64,000 bases of DNA from Streptomyces sp. Ag109_O5-1 (lineage in GTDB: Bacteria; Actinomycetota; Actinomycetes; Streptomycetales; Streptomycetaceae), in assembly GCF_003814875.1 (NCBI RefSeq), contig NZ_RKQF01000001.1, forward strand, positions 4,588,001 to 4,652,000, given 5' to 3'. Shown in pieces: positions 23,847 to 32,274 of the stretch (positions within the stretch are counted from its first letter, which is position 1; each line of letters opens with the position of its first letter). The translations under genes were made by a program, and so were the position numbers. The notes beneath the pieces are model-generated. The model did no database searches, was not told the DNA's origin, and saw nothing but the letters and a program-made list of their open reading frames with translations.

Positions 23847-24329
23847 CTACGGCTGCCGCCGACCGCAGCCGTCGCATCCGCAGGTGCCGAGCTCGAACCA
23901 CACGGTCTTGCCCGGCCCCTCCTGGTGGCAGCCCCAGCGCCGGGCAAGCGCATCCACCAGGTACATCCCCCTGCCGCCCTCCGAGAGGCCCGCGTCCAGC
24001 AGCCTCGGGGGGCGGCGGTCCTCGTCGGCGACCTCGCAGCGCAGCACGCCGTGCGAGGCCCACAGAGTGAGCCGGAACCGGCTCGCCGCATGGCACAGCG
24101 CGTTGGCGGCCAGCTCGCCGACCAGGAGTTCGGCCACTTCCGCCACATCGTCCTGCTCCGCCAGTCCCCACTCCTCCAGCTGCCGCCGCACCGCCACCCG
24201 GGCCTCCCCGGCCGCCGTGGGACGGGGGTCGTACTCGACGCTCAGATGACCGGCCCGGGTCGGGGGCTGCGGGTACGCGGCGTACTGAGGGTCGGGATCC
24301 GGGAGACGGCCCCCGGAGGATTGCAGCAT
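23847..24329 (-). CDS. RsbW-like ATP-binding regulatory protein with Cys-rich tail
   Basis: A 160-residue GHKL/HATPase-like protein of the anti-sigma type. N-box AELLVGELAANALCHA and a short G-box region LSEGGRGMYLVDALARRWG are clear. The C-terminus ends in CGCDGCGRRQP, giving three Cys in six residues, which could bind a metal or sense redox state. The ATG at 24329 follows GGGGG. Such small ATPases are very numerous in Streptomyces and usually bind sigma factors or anti-anti-sigma factors. Target unknown. It lies downstream of, and about 100 nt from, the MEDS-domain gene. Confidence 0.8.
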   Translation of the reverse strand: MLQSSGGRLPDPDPQYAAYPQPPTRAGHLSVEYDPRPTAAGEARVAVRRQLEEWGLAEQDDVAEVAELLVGELAANALCHAASRFRLTLWASHGVLRCEVADEDRRPPRLLDAGLSEGGRGMYLVDALARRWGCHQEGPGKTVWFELGTCGCDGCGRRQP

Positions 24330-24433
24330 GTCCCCCAGCCTGCCCGTCCCCGGCTCCCCGGGCAGGGGGAGGATTACCCCATTCCCTACCTGCGTATGGG
24401 CAGCCGCAGGGGTACGCGCGTACGGCATCTCGC

Positions 24434-25351
24434 TCACGCGTACTGGACGCGGATCCTCGCCCCGTCCCCCGGCACCCCGTCCCGGACATCGACGTACGCG
24501 CACACCTGGCGGGTGAACCACAGCCCCTGCCCCGGCGCCGGCTCCCCGCTCGGCGGCGGCACGAATCCGGCCAGCGGATCGTCGACCGCCCGGCACAGCC
24601 GCAGCTCGACCAGACAGGCCGGGGCCTCGCCCCAGGCCAGGATCTCGATCACCGGTCCGTGCGCGGTCGCCGCCTCCACCACCGCGCTGGTGAACAACTC
24701 GGAGTCCGCGGCGGGGAGTCCGAGCCCGGCCGACCAGGCGCACACCGCCTCCGGACCCGGCAGCCGGGCGGCCGACAGCGGGGGCGGCGGCAGCGGTACG
24801 ACATCCAACTCACGGACCAGCACCGACGGTTGCTCGTACACCCCGGTACCCGGGTGGGCGCGGCGGGCCGCGTCGACGACGGCCGGGCCCGCCGTCCGGG
24901 TGTCGTACGCGCACAACGCCGTGGTGCCGAAGGGCGCGAAGAGGAGGTTGGCGAGGGACTCGTAGCGGATCCACTCGGTGCTCTCCCGCGCCGAACGGCC
25001 CGCGCGCCCCGCCCAGTCGGGCTCCATGAGGAGATGGATACGACCGCCGGGCCCGGCGTGGGCGGCGAGGTAACCGGCGCCCTGGGCCACGGCGTTGGCG
25101 GCGGTGCCGGTGTACCAGTCGGTGTGGTCGATGAAGCCGATCTCCTTGGCGTCGGCGCCGAGCGTGTCCCGCAGGGCGGCCAGCCGGGCGGGGGCGGCGA
25201 TGGCGACGGGCGGGGGCTCGTCGGCGGCTAGGCCCTCGGCGAGGAAGGGCAAGGCGGCGGCGACGAACGCGTCGTCCGAGCCGAACACGGCCATCCGGTG
25301 GTCGAAGGGCGCACGGGCCGCTGCGGGCCGCGCGTTCGTACTGCTGCTCAT
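24434..25351 (-). CDS. MEDS-domain sensor with ATPase (anti-sigma-like) domain
   Basis: A 305-residue cytoplasmic protein. Residues about 15-185 resemble the MEDS/DcmR-type sensory domain (AVFGSDDAFVAAALPFLAEGLAADEPPPVAI, IGFIDHTDWYTG). The C-terminal part is a degenerate HATPase (FTSAVVEAATAHG in place of the N-box) followed by GQGLWFTRQVCAYVDVRDG. This domain order is common in actinobacterial regulators whose ligand is unknown. ATG at 25351, 15 nt downstream of the LuxR-STAND gene, so the two are probably co-transcribed and functionally linked. Confidence 0.8.
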   Translation of the reverse strand: MSSSTNARPAAARAPFDHRMAVFGSDDAFVAAALPFLAEGLAADEPPPVAIAAPARLAALRDTLGADAKEIGFIDHTDWYTGTAANAVAQGAGYLAAHAGPGGRIHLLMEPDWAGRAGRSARESTEWIRYESLANLLFAPFGTTALCAYDTRTAGPAVVDAARRAHPGTGVYEQPSVLVRELDVVPLPPPPLSAARLPGPEAVCAWSAGLGLPAADSELFTSAVVEAATAHGPVIEILAWGEAPACLVELRLCRAVDDPLAGFVPPPSGEPAPGQGLWFTRQVCAYVDVRDGVPGDGARIRVQYA

Positions 25352-25366
25352 CGGGTCTCCTGTGCG

Positions 25367-28105
25367 TCAGCGCCGGGCGGTCACCCAGGCGGCGATCTGG
25401 CTGCGGTTGCTGAAGCCGAGCTTGCCGAGGATGCGTTCCACATGGCCCTCGGCGGTGCGGCGGGCGATGACCAGGCGGTCGGCGATCTGCTGGTTGCCCA
25501 GCCCCTCGGCGACGAGTTCGGCGACCTCGGTCTCGCGGCGGGTGAGCCGGACGGGCGACATCCGCAACTCGGGCTGCCTTTCCGGTCCTTGGAGTTCCTC
25601 GTCGAGGGCGTACGCCACGATCTCCGCGAGGCCGAACGCCGCGCCCCGGCCGTACGCCCGCTCGTACCCCCCTGGTCCCAGGGCCGCCCGGGCGCTGGTC
25701 TCGCACGCGCGCCGTGCGGAGTTGAGGGCGGTGGACCCCCAGCGGTCGCGGTCGATGTCGGACCAGACGCGGTCGGCGCCGCCGAGCAGGACGGCGGTGC
25801 GCTCGGCGGCGCCGAGGCCGTCCGCGATCCTCGCGAGCAGGTCGAGGGTGAGCCCGATGCCGATGACATCGTGCACGTCGAGTTTGCGGCGCAGCGCCTG
25901 GCGGGCGCAGGGTTCGGCGCGCGGCCAGTCGGCTCGGACGGCGTGGGCGAGGGCGAGGATGCGCAGGACGTAGGAGCGGACCCAGTCCTCGCCGTGCGCC
26001 TCGCACAGCCGCAGGGCCTGCTCGCAGACGGCGGTGGCCCGGTCAGGGCGGCCGAGGAAGGCGTGCGCGCAGGCCAGTTCGACCATGTCGAGGCCGTGCA
26101 GACTGAGGTGCTGGCCGGGTACGGGGCCGCGGGCGACGGTGGTCTCGTAGTGGGCGTGGGCGGCGGTCAGGTCGTCGGCGAAGAGCTGGACGACGCCGAT
26201 GACGTAGTCGGCGTGGGCGGCCTCCGCGGGGTCGCCCAACCGCTCGGCCAGGGCGCGGGCCTCGCGGGCGCGGCGCAGGCCCCGGGTGAGGTCCTCGGGG
26301 CTGCCGGCGAGGAGGGCGGAGACCCAGAGGGCGCGGGCGCGTTCGGGGGTCGGCTCGGGGTTGGCGTCGAGGGCGCGGTCGAGCCAGTGGCGGCCCTCGC
26401 GCGGGGCGCCGCAGGCATGCCAGTGGAACCAGAGGGTGCCCGCGAGCCGCAGCGCGGCGAGGGCCTCGCCCGGGGTGGTCAGGCTGAAGTCGAGGGCGGC
26501 GCGCAGATTGTCCCGGTCGGCGCGGAGCCGGGCGACGATCTCCCGCTGCCCGGGCCCGAACCAGGCGGCCTCGCAGGCGGCGGCGTACCGCTGGGTGCGG
26601 TCACGATGCCGGCGCCGTACGGCGACCTCCGCACCGGGGCGCTCACGCAGCCGTTCGAGGCCGTAGTGGCGAAGTGTGTCGAGAAGCCGGTACCGGGCCC
26701 CACCACCGTCCGGATCGTCCTCACGCACAAGCACGGACTTGTCCACAAGCCCGGCCACGGCTTCGAGGACGTCAAGCGAACCAGGGCCATGACACCCGAC
26801 TTGAGCCGGAGCCGGACCCTGCCAGACGGCTTCGACCGGGGCCGGGCCCTGGCAGACGGCCTCGACCGGGGCCGGGCCCTGGCATACAGCCGGGGTGGAT
26901 GCCAACCTCCGACACATGACCTCGGCCGACACCGAACCCGAGCAGCCGTCTTCGGCCGACACCGAACCCGAGCAGCCGTCTTCGGCCGAGACCGGCCCCC
27001 GGCATACGCCCTCGGCCGGCACCGGCCCGCGATGCGCAACCTCAGCCGAGACCGAACCCGAACGCCCGCCTTCGACCGAGGCCGGGCCCCGGCATACACC
27101 CTCGGCCGACACCGGCCCCCGGCATACACCCTCGGCCGACACCGGCCCCCGGCATACACCCTCGGCCGGCACCGGATCCGAGCAGCCGTTCTCGGCGCAG
27201 GCCGGGGCCCGGCATACCGTCTCGGCTGTCTCCAGGTCGAAGCTTCCGGGGAGTACCGACAGGTGGGCCCATGCCGACTGCTCCTGCTCGGTGCAGAGTT
27301 CGTGGCTCCAGTCGACGGCCGCGCGCAGCGTCTGATGGCGGGGCAGGGCGGCGGGGCTGCCGGCGGTGAGGAGGCGGTAGCGGTCGTCGAGGCGGGCGAG
27401 GAGCTGGTCGAGGCCGAGGACGCGCATCCGGACGGCGGCCAGTTCGATGGCGAGGGGGAGTCCGTCGAGGCGTCGGCACAGGCGGGCTACGGCGGCCCGG
27501 TTGGCGGGGGTGAGCCGGAAGCCGGGGAGTACGGCGGCGGCGCGGTCGGCGAAGAGGGCGAGGGCCGGGTGCGACTCGGCGGCGGAGAGGTCGCCGTCCG
27601 GGTCGGGGACCGGCAGCGGTCGTACCTCCATGAGGTGTTCCTCGGTGAGGCCGAGACGATGCCGGCTGGTGGCGAGGACGCGGACGCCGGTGGTGCCGCG
27701 CAGCAGGGCCGCGGCGAGGCCGGCACAGGCGGCGAGGAGATGCTCGCAGTTGTCGACGACGAGGAGCAGCCGGCGGTCTCGGAGCCGTTGCACCAGCGCG
27801 TCCAGCGGGGGCCGGTCGGAGTGGTCGTGCAGGCCGAGGGCGTCGGCGGCGGCCAGCGGGACCAGTTCGGGGTCGCGGAGGCCGGCTAGGGCGACGTAGC
27901 GGACCCCGTCCGGGAAGGCGCGTTCGACGCGGGACGCGATGTGGGCGGCGAGGCGGGTCTTGCCGACGCCGCCGGGACCGGTGAGCGTGACAAGGCGCGC
28001 CTTGGCCAACAGCTCGCGGCCCGCGGCCTGTTCTTCTCTCCGGTCGACGAAGCTGGTCGTCTCGACCGGCAGCCGGCAACTCCCGCGCGGCGCTGATCCG
28101 CCCAT
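25367..28105 (-). CDS. LuxR-type STAND regulator (NB-ARC, TPR) with inserted decapeptide repeats
   Basis: A 912-residue regulator. NB-ARC-like ATPase at about 15-290: Walker A TGPGGVGKTRL, Walker B LLLVVDNCEHL, and a GLPLAIELAA motif. Winged-helix region to about 296. Then residues 297-446 are fifteen tandem decapeptides of the type VCRGPVSAEG, encoded by a 30-bp minisatellite. A winged-helix/TPR-like helical region follows from DVLEAVAGLVDKS, and the C-terminal LuxR HTH is LTRRETEVAELVAEGLGNQQIADRLVIARRTAEGHVERIL. Homologues lack the repeat tract and are about 750 residues long. ATG at 28105. Signal and targets unknown. Confidence 0.9.
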   Translation of the reverse strand: MGGSAPRGSCRLPVETTSFVDRREEQAAGRELLAKARLVTLTGPGGVGKTRLAAHIASRVERAFPDGVRYVALAGLRDPELVPLAAADALGLHDHSDRPPLDALVQRLRDRRLLLVVDNCEHLLAACAGLAAALLRGTTGVRVLATSRHRLGLTEEHLMEVRPLPVPDPDGDLSAAESHPALALFADRAAAVLPGFRLTPANRAAVARLCRRLDGLPLAIELAAVRMRVLGLDQLLARLDDRYRLLTAGSPAALPRHQTLRAAVDWSHELCTEQEQSAWAHLSVLPGSFDLETAETVCRAPACAENGCSDPVPAEGVCRGPVSAEGVCRGPVSAEGVCRGPASVEGGRSGSVSAEVAHRGPVPAEGVCRGPVSAEDGCSGSVSAEDGCSGSVSAEVMCRRLASTPAVCQGPAPVEAVCQGPAPVEAVWQGPAPAQVGCHGPGSLDVLEAVAGLVDKSVLVREDDPDGGGARYRLLDTLRHYGLERLRERPGAEVAVRRRHRDRTQRYAAACEAAWFGPGQREIVARLRADRDNLRAALDFSLTTPGEALAALRLAGTLWFHWHACGAPREGRHWLDRALDANPEPTPERARALWVSALLAGSPEDLTRGLRRAREARALAERLGDPAEAAHADYVIGVVQLFADDLTAAHAHYETTVARGPVPGQHLSLHGLDMVELACAHAFLGRPDRATAVCEQALRLCEAHGEDWVRSYVLRILALAHAVRADWPRAEPCARQALRRKLDVHDVIGIGLTLDLLARIADGLGAAERTAVLLGGADRVWSDIDRDRWGSTALNSARRACETSARAALGPGGYERAYGRGAAFGLAEIVAYALDEELQGPERQPELRMSPVRLTRRETEVAELVAEGLGNQQIADRLVIARRTAEGHVERILGKLGFSNRSQIAAWVTARR
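26768..27217 (-). repeat. Coding minisatellite, fifteen 30-bp units
   Basis: Fifteen units of exactly 30 bp, in frame, encode decapeptides such as VCRGPVSAEG, GCSGSVSAED and VCQGPAPVEA. Some neighbouring units are identical at DNA level (for example around 27095-27175 and 26935-26995), which points to recent duplication. Nearly every unit carries one Cys. Confidence 0.92.
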
Positions 28106-28426
28106 GATCAGCCAGCCCTCCTGTTGGCCGTCCGTCCACGGTCCCCCGGCTGACCGGGGAAACGCACACAGGGGTCACGCGGGCGGGTGTACTTCGGCGG
28201 GGGTCGCTTGTGCGGGCGGGGGCGGGCGTACACTGCGCGGCCCGTCTGCGGGGGCCGATTCGCACGGCCGATTTCACCCTCTTGACCTGTTCATGCCGTC
28301 GACGGCCAATGAGCGCGGACCGGGTGGCTGATGGCCGGCCGGACGGCAGTCGGGCGCAGTCACTCATTCGGGTGCGGTTGATCGATGGTGTGCGCGGGCG
28401 GGGAACGTGGTGACTAGGTTCGCAGC
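28106..28426. other. Intergenic region between STAND regulator and IS element
   Basis: 320 nt without a gene. The left part is presumably the promoter of the minus-strand LuxR-STAND gene. The right end holds TTGAT at 28378-28382, a candidate target/TAM for the IS200/IS605-type element. I find no trace of the 5' part of the interrupted carboxypeptidase gene here and no tnpA. Confidence 0.5.
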
Positions 28427-29728
28427 ATGTCACGTTTCCGGATGTATCCGACGCTCGCGCAGGCGGAGCAGATGCTCCTGCATTGCGCGCACGCGCGGTA
28501 CGTGTGGAATCTGGCTGTCGAGCAGCACGCGCACCGGAAGCCGGGCCGCAGGTCCGCGCCCGGTTTTGCGGAGCAGTGCCGCCAGCTGACGGAGGCCCGG
28601 CGTGACAATGAGTGGCTGGCGGCCGGGAACGCGGACGTGCAGCAGCAGGCCCTGAAGGACTTCGCTCAGGCCAGGAACGCCCGCTTCACCTCCGGCTTCG
28701 GCGAGCCGACCTGGCGCAGGAAATACCAGCACGAGGGCTTCCGCGTCATCGGCACCGACCGTGTACCCGAGTACGAACCGGACGGCAGCCCGCGGCTGAA
28801 CCAGAAGACCGGTAAGCAGGTCATGGGCCGCTTGGTGGTCGTACGGAAGGTCAACCGGCGGTGGGCGCAGGTCTAGGTGCCCGGCTGTGGCTGGGTCCGC
28901 TTCCGTCTCAGCGCCAAGGGCAAGGGCGCGTGGCTTCCTGTTGCGAAGACGTTCCGGGTGACCTACCGCAACGGTCAGTGGCACATCGCGTTCGCGGTCA
29001 TCCCTGACCCAACTCCCGCGCCGGGCACGGGTGAGGTCATCGGTATCGACCGGGGCGTGAGGATCACGGCGGCCCTGTCGGACGGGCGCAAACTGAACTC
29101 CCCGCAGCTCACGGTCAGGGAGCGCGCACGGATCCGCAAGCATGAGCGCCGCGCGCCCCGCGCCCCGAAGGGCAGCGCTCGCAAGACCGCCGCGTACGCG
29201 AAGGTCGCCGGACTCAAGGCCCGTGAGGTGAACCGGCGCAGGGACTGGTGCGAGAAGACCAGCACCATGCTCGCCCGCAGCTACGACCTGGTGCGGTTCG
29301 AGAAGCTGAACATCAAGAGCATGACCCGCTCCGCGAAGGGGACCGCGGAGCAGCCCGGCAGGAACGTCCGGCAGAAGGCCGGGCTGAACCGGGCCATCCT
29401 CGCCCAGGGCTGGGGCCTGCTGAGGCGACGCACGGAGCAGAAAGCTCCGGGCCTGGTCGAGGACGTTCCGGCGCCGTACACGAGTCTGCGGTGCAGTGCC
29501 TGCGGTTGGATCGAGAAGAAGTCGCGCAAGAGCCAAGCCGACTTCGTCTGCGTGTCCTGCGGGTTCACCTGCAACGCGGATGAGAACGCGAGCATCAACG
29601 TCGCGGCAGGACAGGGCGGGATCCCCCGCCCCCGGCGAACAGCCGGTGCCGGAGGGGTGACAACGGCCACCGGCCGTTCGAGCGCCCGTGAACCTCAACC
29701 CGACCGGGTTGGAATCCCCCACTTTTAA
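28427..29728 (+). pseudogene. tnpB: TnpB (IS605 OrfB, RNA-guided endonuclease family) interrupted by an amber codon
   Basis: One reading frame from ATG 28427 to 29728 would encode about 433 residues, normal TnpB length, but codon 150 (28874-28876) is TAG. Upstream: MSRFRMYPTLAQAEQMLLHC and the helical REC-like part. Downstream: RuvC Asp in VIGIDRGVRI, Glu in VRFEKLNIKS, zinc finger CSACG...CVSCG and final Asp in CNADENASINVA. All catalytic residues are intact after the stop. The residue replaced is probably Lys (AAG to TAG) in the usual WxxVKVP-type motif. A GTG follows the stop directly, so a 283-residue C-terminal protein could be made by reinitiation. Likely pseudogene or split gene. Confidence 0.88.
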
Positions 29729-29736
29729 GAGGGGGA
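29715..29736 (+). other. Right-end hairpin of the IS element / candidate omega-RNA 3' end
   Basis: TCCCCC-A-CT / AG-A-GGGGGA arms around a TTTA loop form an imperfect hairpin ending 9 nt before the inferred IS boundary at 29745. In IS605-family elements the right end encodes the omega-RNA scaffold. Its guide would then be the flank starting at 29746 (acgtacagcgagctgg), i.e. carboxypeptidase sequence. Inference from family knowledge. Confidence 0.55.
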
Positions 29737-29745
29737 GGATGTCAA

Positions 29746-29985
29746 ACGTACAGCGAGCTGGTGCTGTGGCCGTACGGGTACACGACGGCGGACACGGCGA
29801 CCGGCATGACCGCGGACGACGCCGCCGAGATGTATCCGACGTCCAGTTCCGGGGGTGGGTTCTACCCGCCCGACGAGGTGATCGAGCGGGAGACCTCCCG
29901 GAACCGGGACGCGGTGTTCCAGTTGCTGGAGAACGCGGACTGTGTGTATCGGGCGATCGGCAAGGAAGCGCAGTACTGCAGCTAG
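29746..29985 (+). pseudogene. Remnant of secreted zinc carboxypeptidase (M14) gene
   Basis: Reading through the IS border gives YSELVLWPYGYTTADTATGM, the active-site-proximal segment of Streptomyces M14 zinc carboxypeptidases. It is followed by TADDAAEMYPTSSSGGGFYPP and the normal C-terminus ENADCVYRAIGKEAQYCS. The 5' portion with the zinc ligands is absent upstream of the IS. Between TADDA and EMYP roughly 45-50 residues expected in the family are missing. The gene is therefore truncated by the IS and internally deleted, and cannot make an enzyme. It ends tail-to-tail with the next minus-strand gene. Confidence 0.85.
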
Positions 29986-30563
29986 GCGCGCGCTTCCTCG
30001 CGGCCCTCGTCGGCGTCGGTGTCGGTGTCGTCGGACGCGTCGGCACCGTCGTCGAAGTACGCGTCCAGGACCGCGTCCAGCTCCTCTTCCCACTCCTTGA
30101 AGCGGGACCGGGCCGTCGCCTCGATCTCGATCGGGTACCAGCGGCGGTCCGGGGTGTGGACGGTGATCGTGAAGCGCTTGCCGAAACGCGGCGCCTCGGT
30201 CTCGACCGCGCCGATCTCGTCCCAGCGGAACTCGCACTTCTCCTCGTCGAGGGCGAGGCGCACACCGCTGCGGTCCGCCACTATCCTGGCGCGGCGGTCG
30301 GCGGCCTCGAAGACGGGCCCCTCGGCGGGCTCTTCCTCGGCGTCGTCCGCCGCGTCCTCGGCCTCCGGCGCGACGGCCTCGGCCTCTTCCACCGCGGCCT
30401 CGTCCACCTCGGGGGCCTTCACCTCGGCAACCTTCGCCTCGGCGTCCTCCGGCGCCGCGTCCTCCGGCTCGGCGGACGCGGGTGAGGTGAGCCCGGGGAT
30501 GAAGGCCGGGTCGAATCCGGCGCCTTCCAGGGGCTTGCTGTTGGCTCCTATGCGCTGCTCCAC
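29982..30563 (-). CDS. Acidic conserved hypothetical protein
   Basis: A 193-residue protein. Residues about 1-30 include a conserved GFDPAFIPGLTSP motif, followed by a very acidic, Ala/Glu-rich disordered stretch (about 35-85). The compact domain at about 85-170 contains RARIVADRSGVRLALDEEKCEFRWDEIG and RWYPIEIEA, resembling a PH-like beta domain. The tail is acidic (DDGADASDDTDTD). The GTG at 30563 is preferred to a TTG at 30611 because a -10-like CATACT lies 7 nt before it, suggesting a leaderless mRNA. I do not recognise a function. It overlaps the stop of the carboxypeptidase remnant. Confidence 0.75.
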   Translation of the reverse strand: MEQRIGANSKPLEGAGFDPAFIPGLTSPASAEPEDAAPEDAEAKVAEVKAPEVDEAAVEEAEAVAPEAEDAADDAEEEPAEGPVFEAADRRARIVADRSGVRLALDEEKCEFRWDEIGAVETEAPRFGKRFTITVHTPDRRWYPIEIEATARSRFKEWEEELDAVLDAYFDDGADASDDTDTDADEGREEARA

Positions 30564-30641
30564 AGCGGGCAGTATGGTCGAAGAACCTGTGCCGGGCACA
30601 GCCAGCCCCAACTTCGTTATCAGACGCCTACACGAAGACGC

Positions 30642-32120
30642 CTACACGAAGACGCTCAGCACGGCCGCCACCGCGAACCCCACCACCGACAGCACCGTCT
30701 CCAGCACGGTCCAGGTCTTCAGGGTGTCCCGTTCGCTGATGCCGAAGTACTTGGCGACCATCCAGAAGCCGCCGTCGTTGACGTGCGAGGCGAAGATCGA
30801 GCCCGCCGAGATGGCCATGATGACGAGGGCCACGAAGGCCTGGGAGTGATGGCCCTCGGTGAGGAGCGGGGCCACGATGCCGGCCGTCGTCACGATCGCC
30901 ACCGTCGCCGAGCCCTGCGCGACCCGCAGGACGACGGAGATGAGGTAGGCGAGGACGATCACCGGCAGGCCGACGCCGTTGAACGTGTCGGAGAGGGCCT
31001 GGGCGACCCCGCTCGCCTTCAGTACGGCGCCGAAGATCCCGCCCGCGCCGACCACCAGCAGGATGTTGCCGACCGGCTTGAGGGACGCGGTCGAGACGGT
31101 CTCCAGGGACTTGCGGGACCAGCCGCGCCGGAGGCCGAGCAGGTAGTAGGCGAGGACCAGGGCGAGGGTGAGGGCGACCATCGGCGTGCCGAAGAACTCC
31201 AGTACCGAGCGGCCGGTGGAGGGGCCCAGGGCGATCGAGGAGAAGGTCGAGGCGAGGATGAGGACGAGCGGGGTACCGATGATGGCGAGGACCGTGCCGA
31301 GTGGCACCGGCTTCTCCTGCGGCTCGACTCCGGCCGCCCGCTGCTCCGCCGCCACCGCCCGCTTGGCCTCCTCGGCCGCCTCGACCATGTCCTGCGGTAC
31401 GGCGACGAAGATCCGCTTGCCGATCCACGCGGAGAACGCCCACGCGGCCAGCACGGCCGGGATACCGCACACGATGCCCATGAGGATCACCCAGCCGAGC
31501 TGGACGTGCAGCAGCGCGGCGGCGGCCACCGGCCCGGGGTGCGGCGGCAGGAAGGCGTGGGTCATGGAGAGACCGGCGAGAAGGGGGAGGCAGTAGAGGA
31601 GGATCGACTTGCCCCCGCGCTTGGCGGCCGCGTAGACGAGGGGCGCGAGCACGAAGATGCCGACGTCGAAGAAGACCGGGATACCGAAGATCAGGCCGGT
31701 CAGGCCCATCGCGAGCGGGGCCCGCCGCTCGCCGAAGAGGTTGAGGAGCCGGGTGGCCAGCACCTCGGCGCCGCCGCTGACTTCGAGGATCGCGCCGAGC
31801 ATCGTGCCGAGGCCGATGATGATCGCGACATGGCCGAGGATGCCGCCCATGCCGGACTCGACGGTGGAGACGGCGTCCGAACGCTGCACGGTGCCGAAGA
31901 GTTCGGTGACCGAGAGACCGGCCAGCAGGCCGACGGCTATGGAGACGGCGAGCAGCGCGACGAAGGGCTGCAGCCGCGCCTTGATGATCAGGAAGAGCAG
32001 CAGGGCGATACCGATGGCGGCGACGGTGAGGAGGCCGGCCGTGCCGTCGAGGAGGAGGAGCAGTCCGCCGGTGTGGGGTGGGGCTGCGGGAGTGGTGGGG
32101 GCGGCGAGCGACAGGGACAT
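30642..32120 (-). CDS. GntP-family gluconate/sugar-acid permease
   Basis: A 492-residue proton symporter with about 12-14 hydrophobic segments. Family landmarks are GLIFGIPVFFDVGIFVLAPLVYA, THAFLPPHPGPVAAA and GSATVAIVTTAGIVAP. GntP permeases import gluconate, 2-keto-3-deoxygluconate-like acids or related hydroxy acids. ATG at 32120. It lies at the end of a minus-strand group (PfkB kinase, IclR, RidA, GntP), separated from RidA by about 150 nt. With the divergent D-amino acid enzymes this suggests uptake of a hydroxy- or N-acyl acid substrate. Exact substrate unknown. Confidence 0.9.
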   Translation of the reverse strand: MSLSLAAPTTPAAPPHTGGLLLLLDGTAGLLTVAAIGIALLLFLIIKARLQPFVALLAVSIAVGLLAGLSVTELFGTVQRSDAVSTVESGMGGILGHVAIIIGLGTMLGAILEVSGGAEVLATRLLNLFGERRAPLAMGLTGLIFGIPVFFDVGIFVLAPLVYAAAKRGGKSILLYCLPLLAGLSMTHAFLPPHPGPVAAAALLHVQLGWVILMGIVCGIPAVLAAWAFSAWIGKRIFVAVPQDMVEAAEEAKRAVAAEQRAAGVEPQEKPVPLGTVLAIIGTPLVLILASTFSSIALGPSTGRSVLEFFGTPMVALTLALVLAYYLLGLRRGWSRKSLETVSTASLKPVGNILLVVGAGGIFGAVLKASGVAQALSDTFNGVGLPVIVLAYLISVVLRVAQGSATVAIVTTAGIVAPLLTEGHHSQAFVALVIMAISAGSIFASHVNDGGFWMVAKYFGISERDTLKTWTVLETVLSVVGFAVAAVLSVFV

Positions 32121-32274
32121 GTGGGGGTCCTCTTCGTCGTAAGAACATGGTCCGGGGGGTTAGGGGGTTTCCCCCAAAGGGCACAGCCGGGCAGGGGGGA
32201 TCGCGGCACGGCACCCGGGGCGGGCGCCGTGCCGTGACAGACGTACGGTGTGCGGGAGTCGGATCGCCGAAAGG

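Larger units (their letters stand above)
28383..29745 (+). mobile_element. IS200/IS605-type element carrying tnpB only
   Basis: The proposed left end directly follows TTGAT (28378-28382). The proposed right end is GAGGATGTCAA at 29735-29745, preceded by an imperfect hairpin (29715-29736) typical of IS605-family right ends. The element contains only the TnpB gene (split by a stop codon) and no TnpA transposase, so it would depend on a TnpA elsewhere. To its right the sequence resumes inside a zinc carboxypeptidase gene. Left boundary less certain than right. Confidence 0.7.

Noticed and set aside
26768..27217. Possible CRISPR array
   Set aside because: Units are contiguous 30-bp repeats without spacers and remain in frame within a protein; no cas genes nearby.
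25298..27889. Plus-strand 863-codon frame with repeats opposite the STAND regulator
   Set aside because: Its repeats mirror the 30-bp minisatellite, but the minus strand frame contains Walker, NB-ARC and LuxR motifs.
28106..28426. TnpA (Y1 transposase) gene for the IS element
   Set aside because: No frame in the 320 nt has HUH or catalytic Tyr motifs and there is not room for a normal TnpA with left end.
28430..30265. Minus-strand 611-codon frame through the IS element
   Set aside because: Antisense to tnpB and the carboxypeptidase remnant, crossing an IS boundary; no domain visible.
30783..32237. Plus-strand 484-codon frame opposite the GntP gene
   Set aside because: Asp/Glu/Arg/Gly-rich shadow of a membrane protein gene; no motif.
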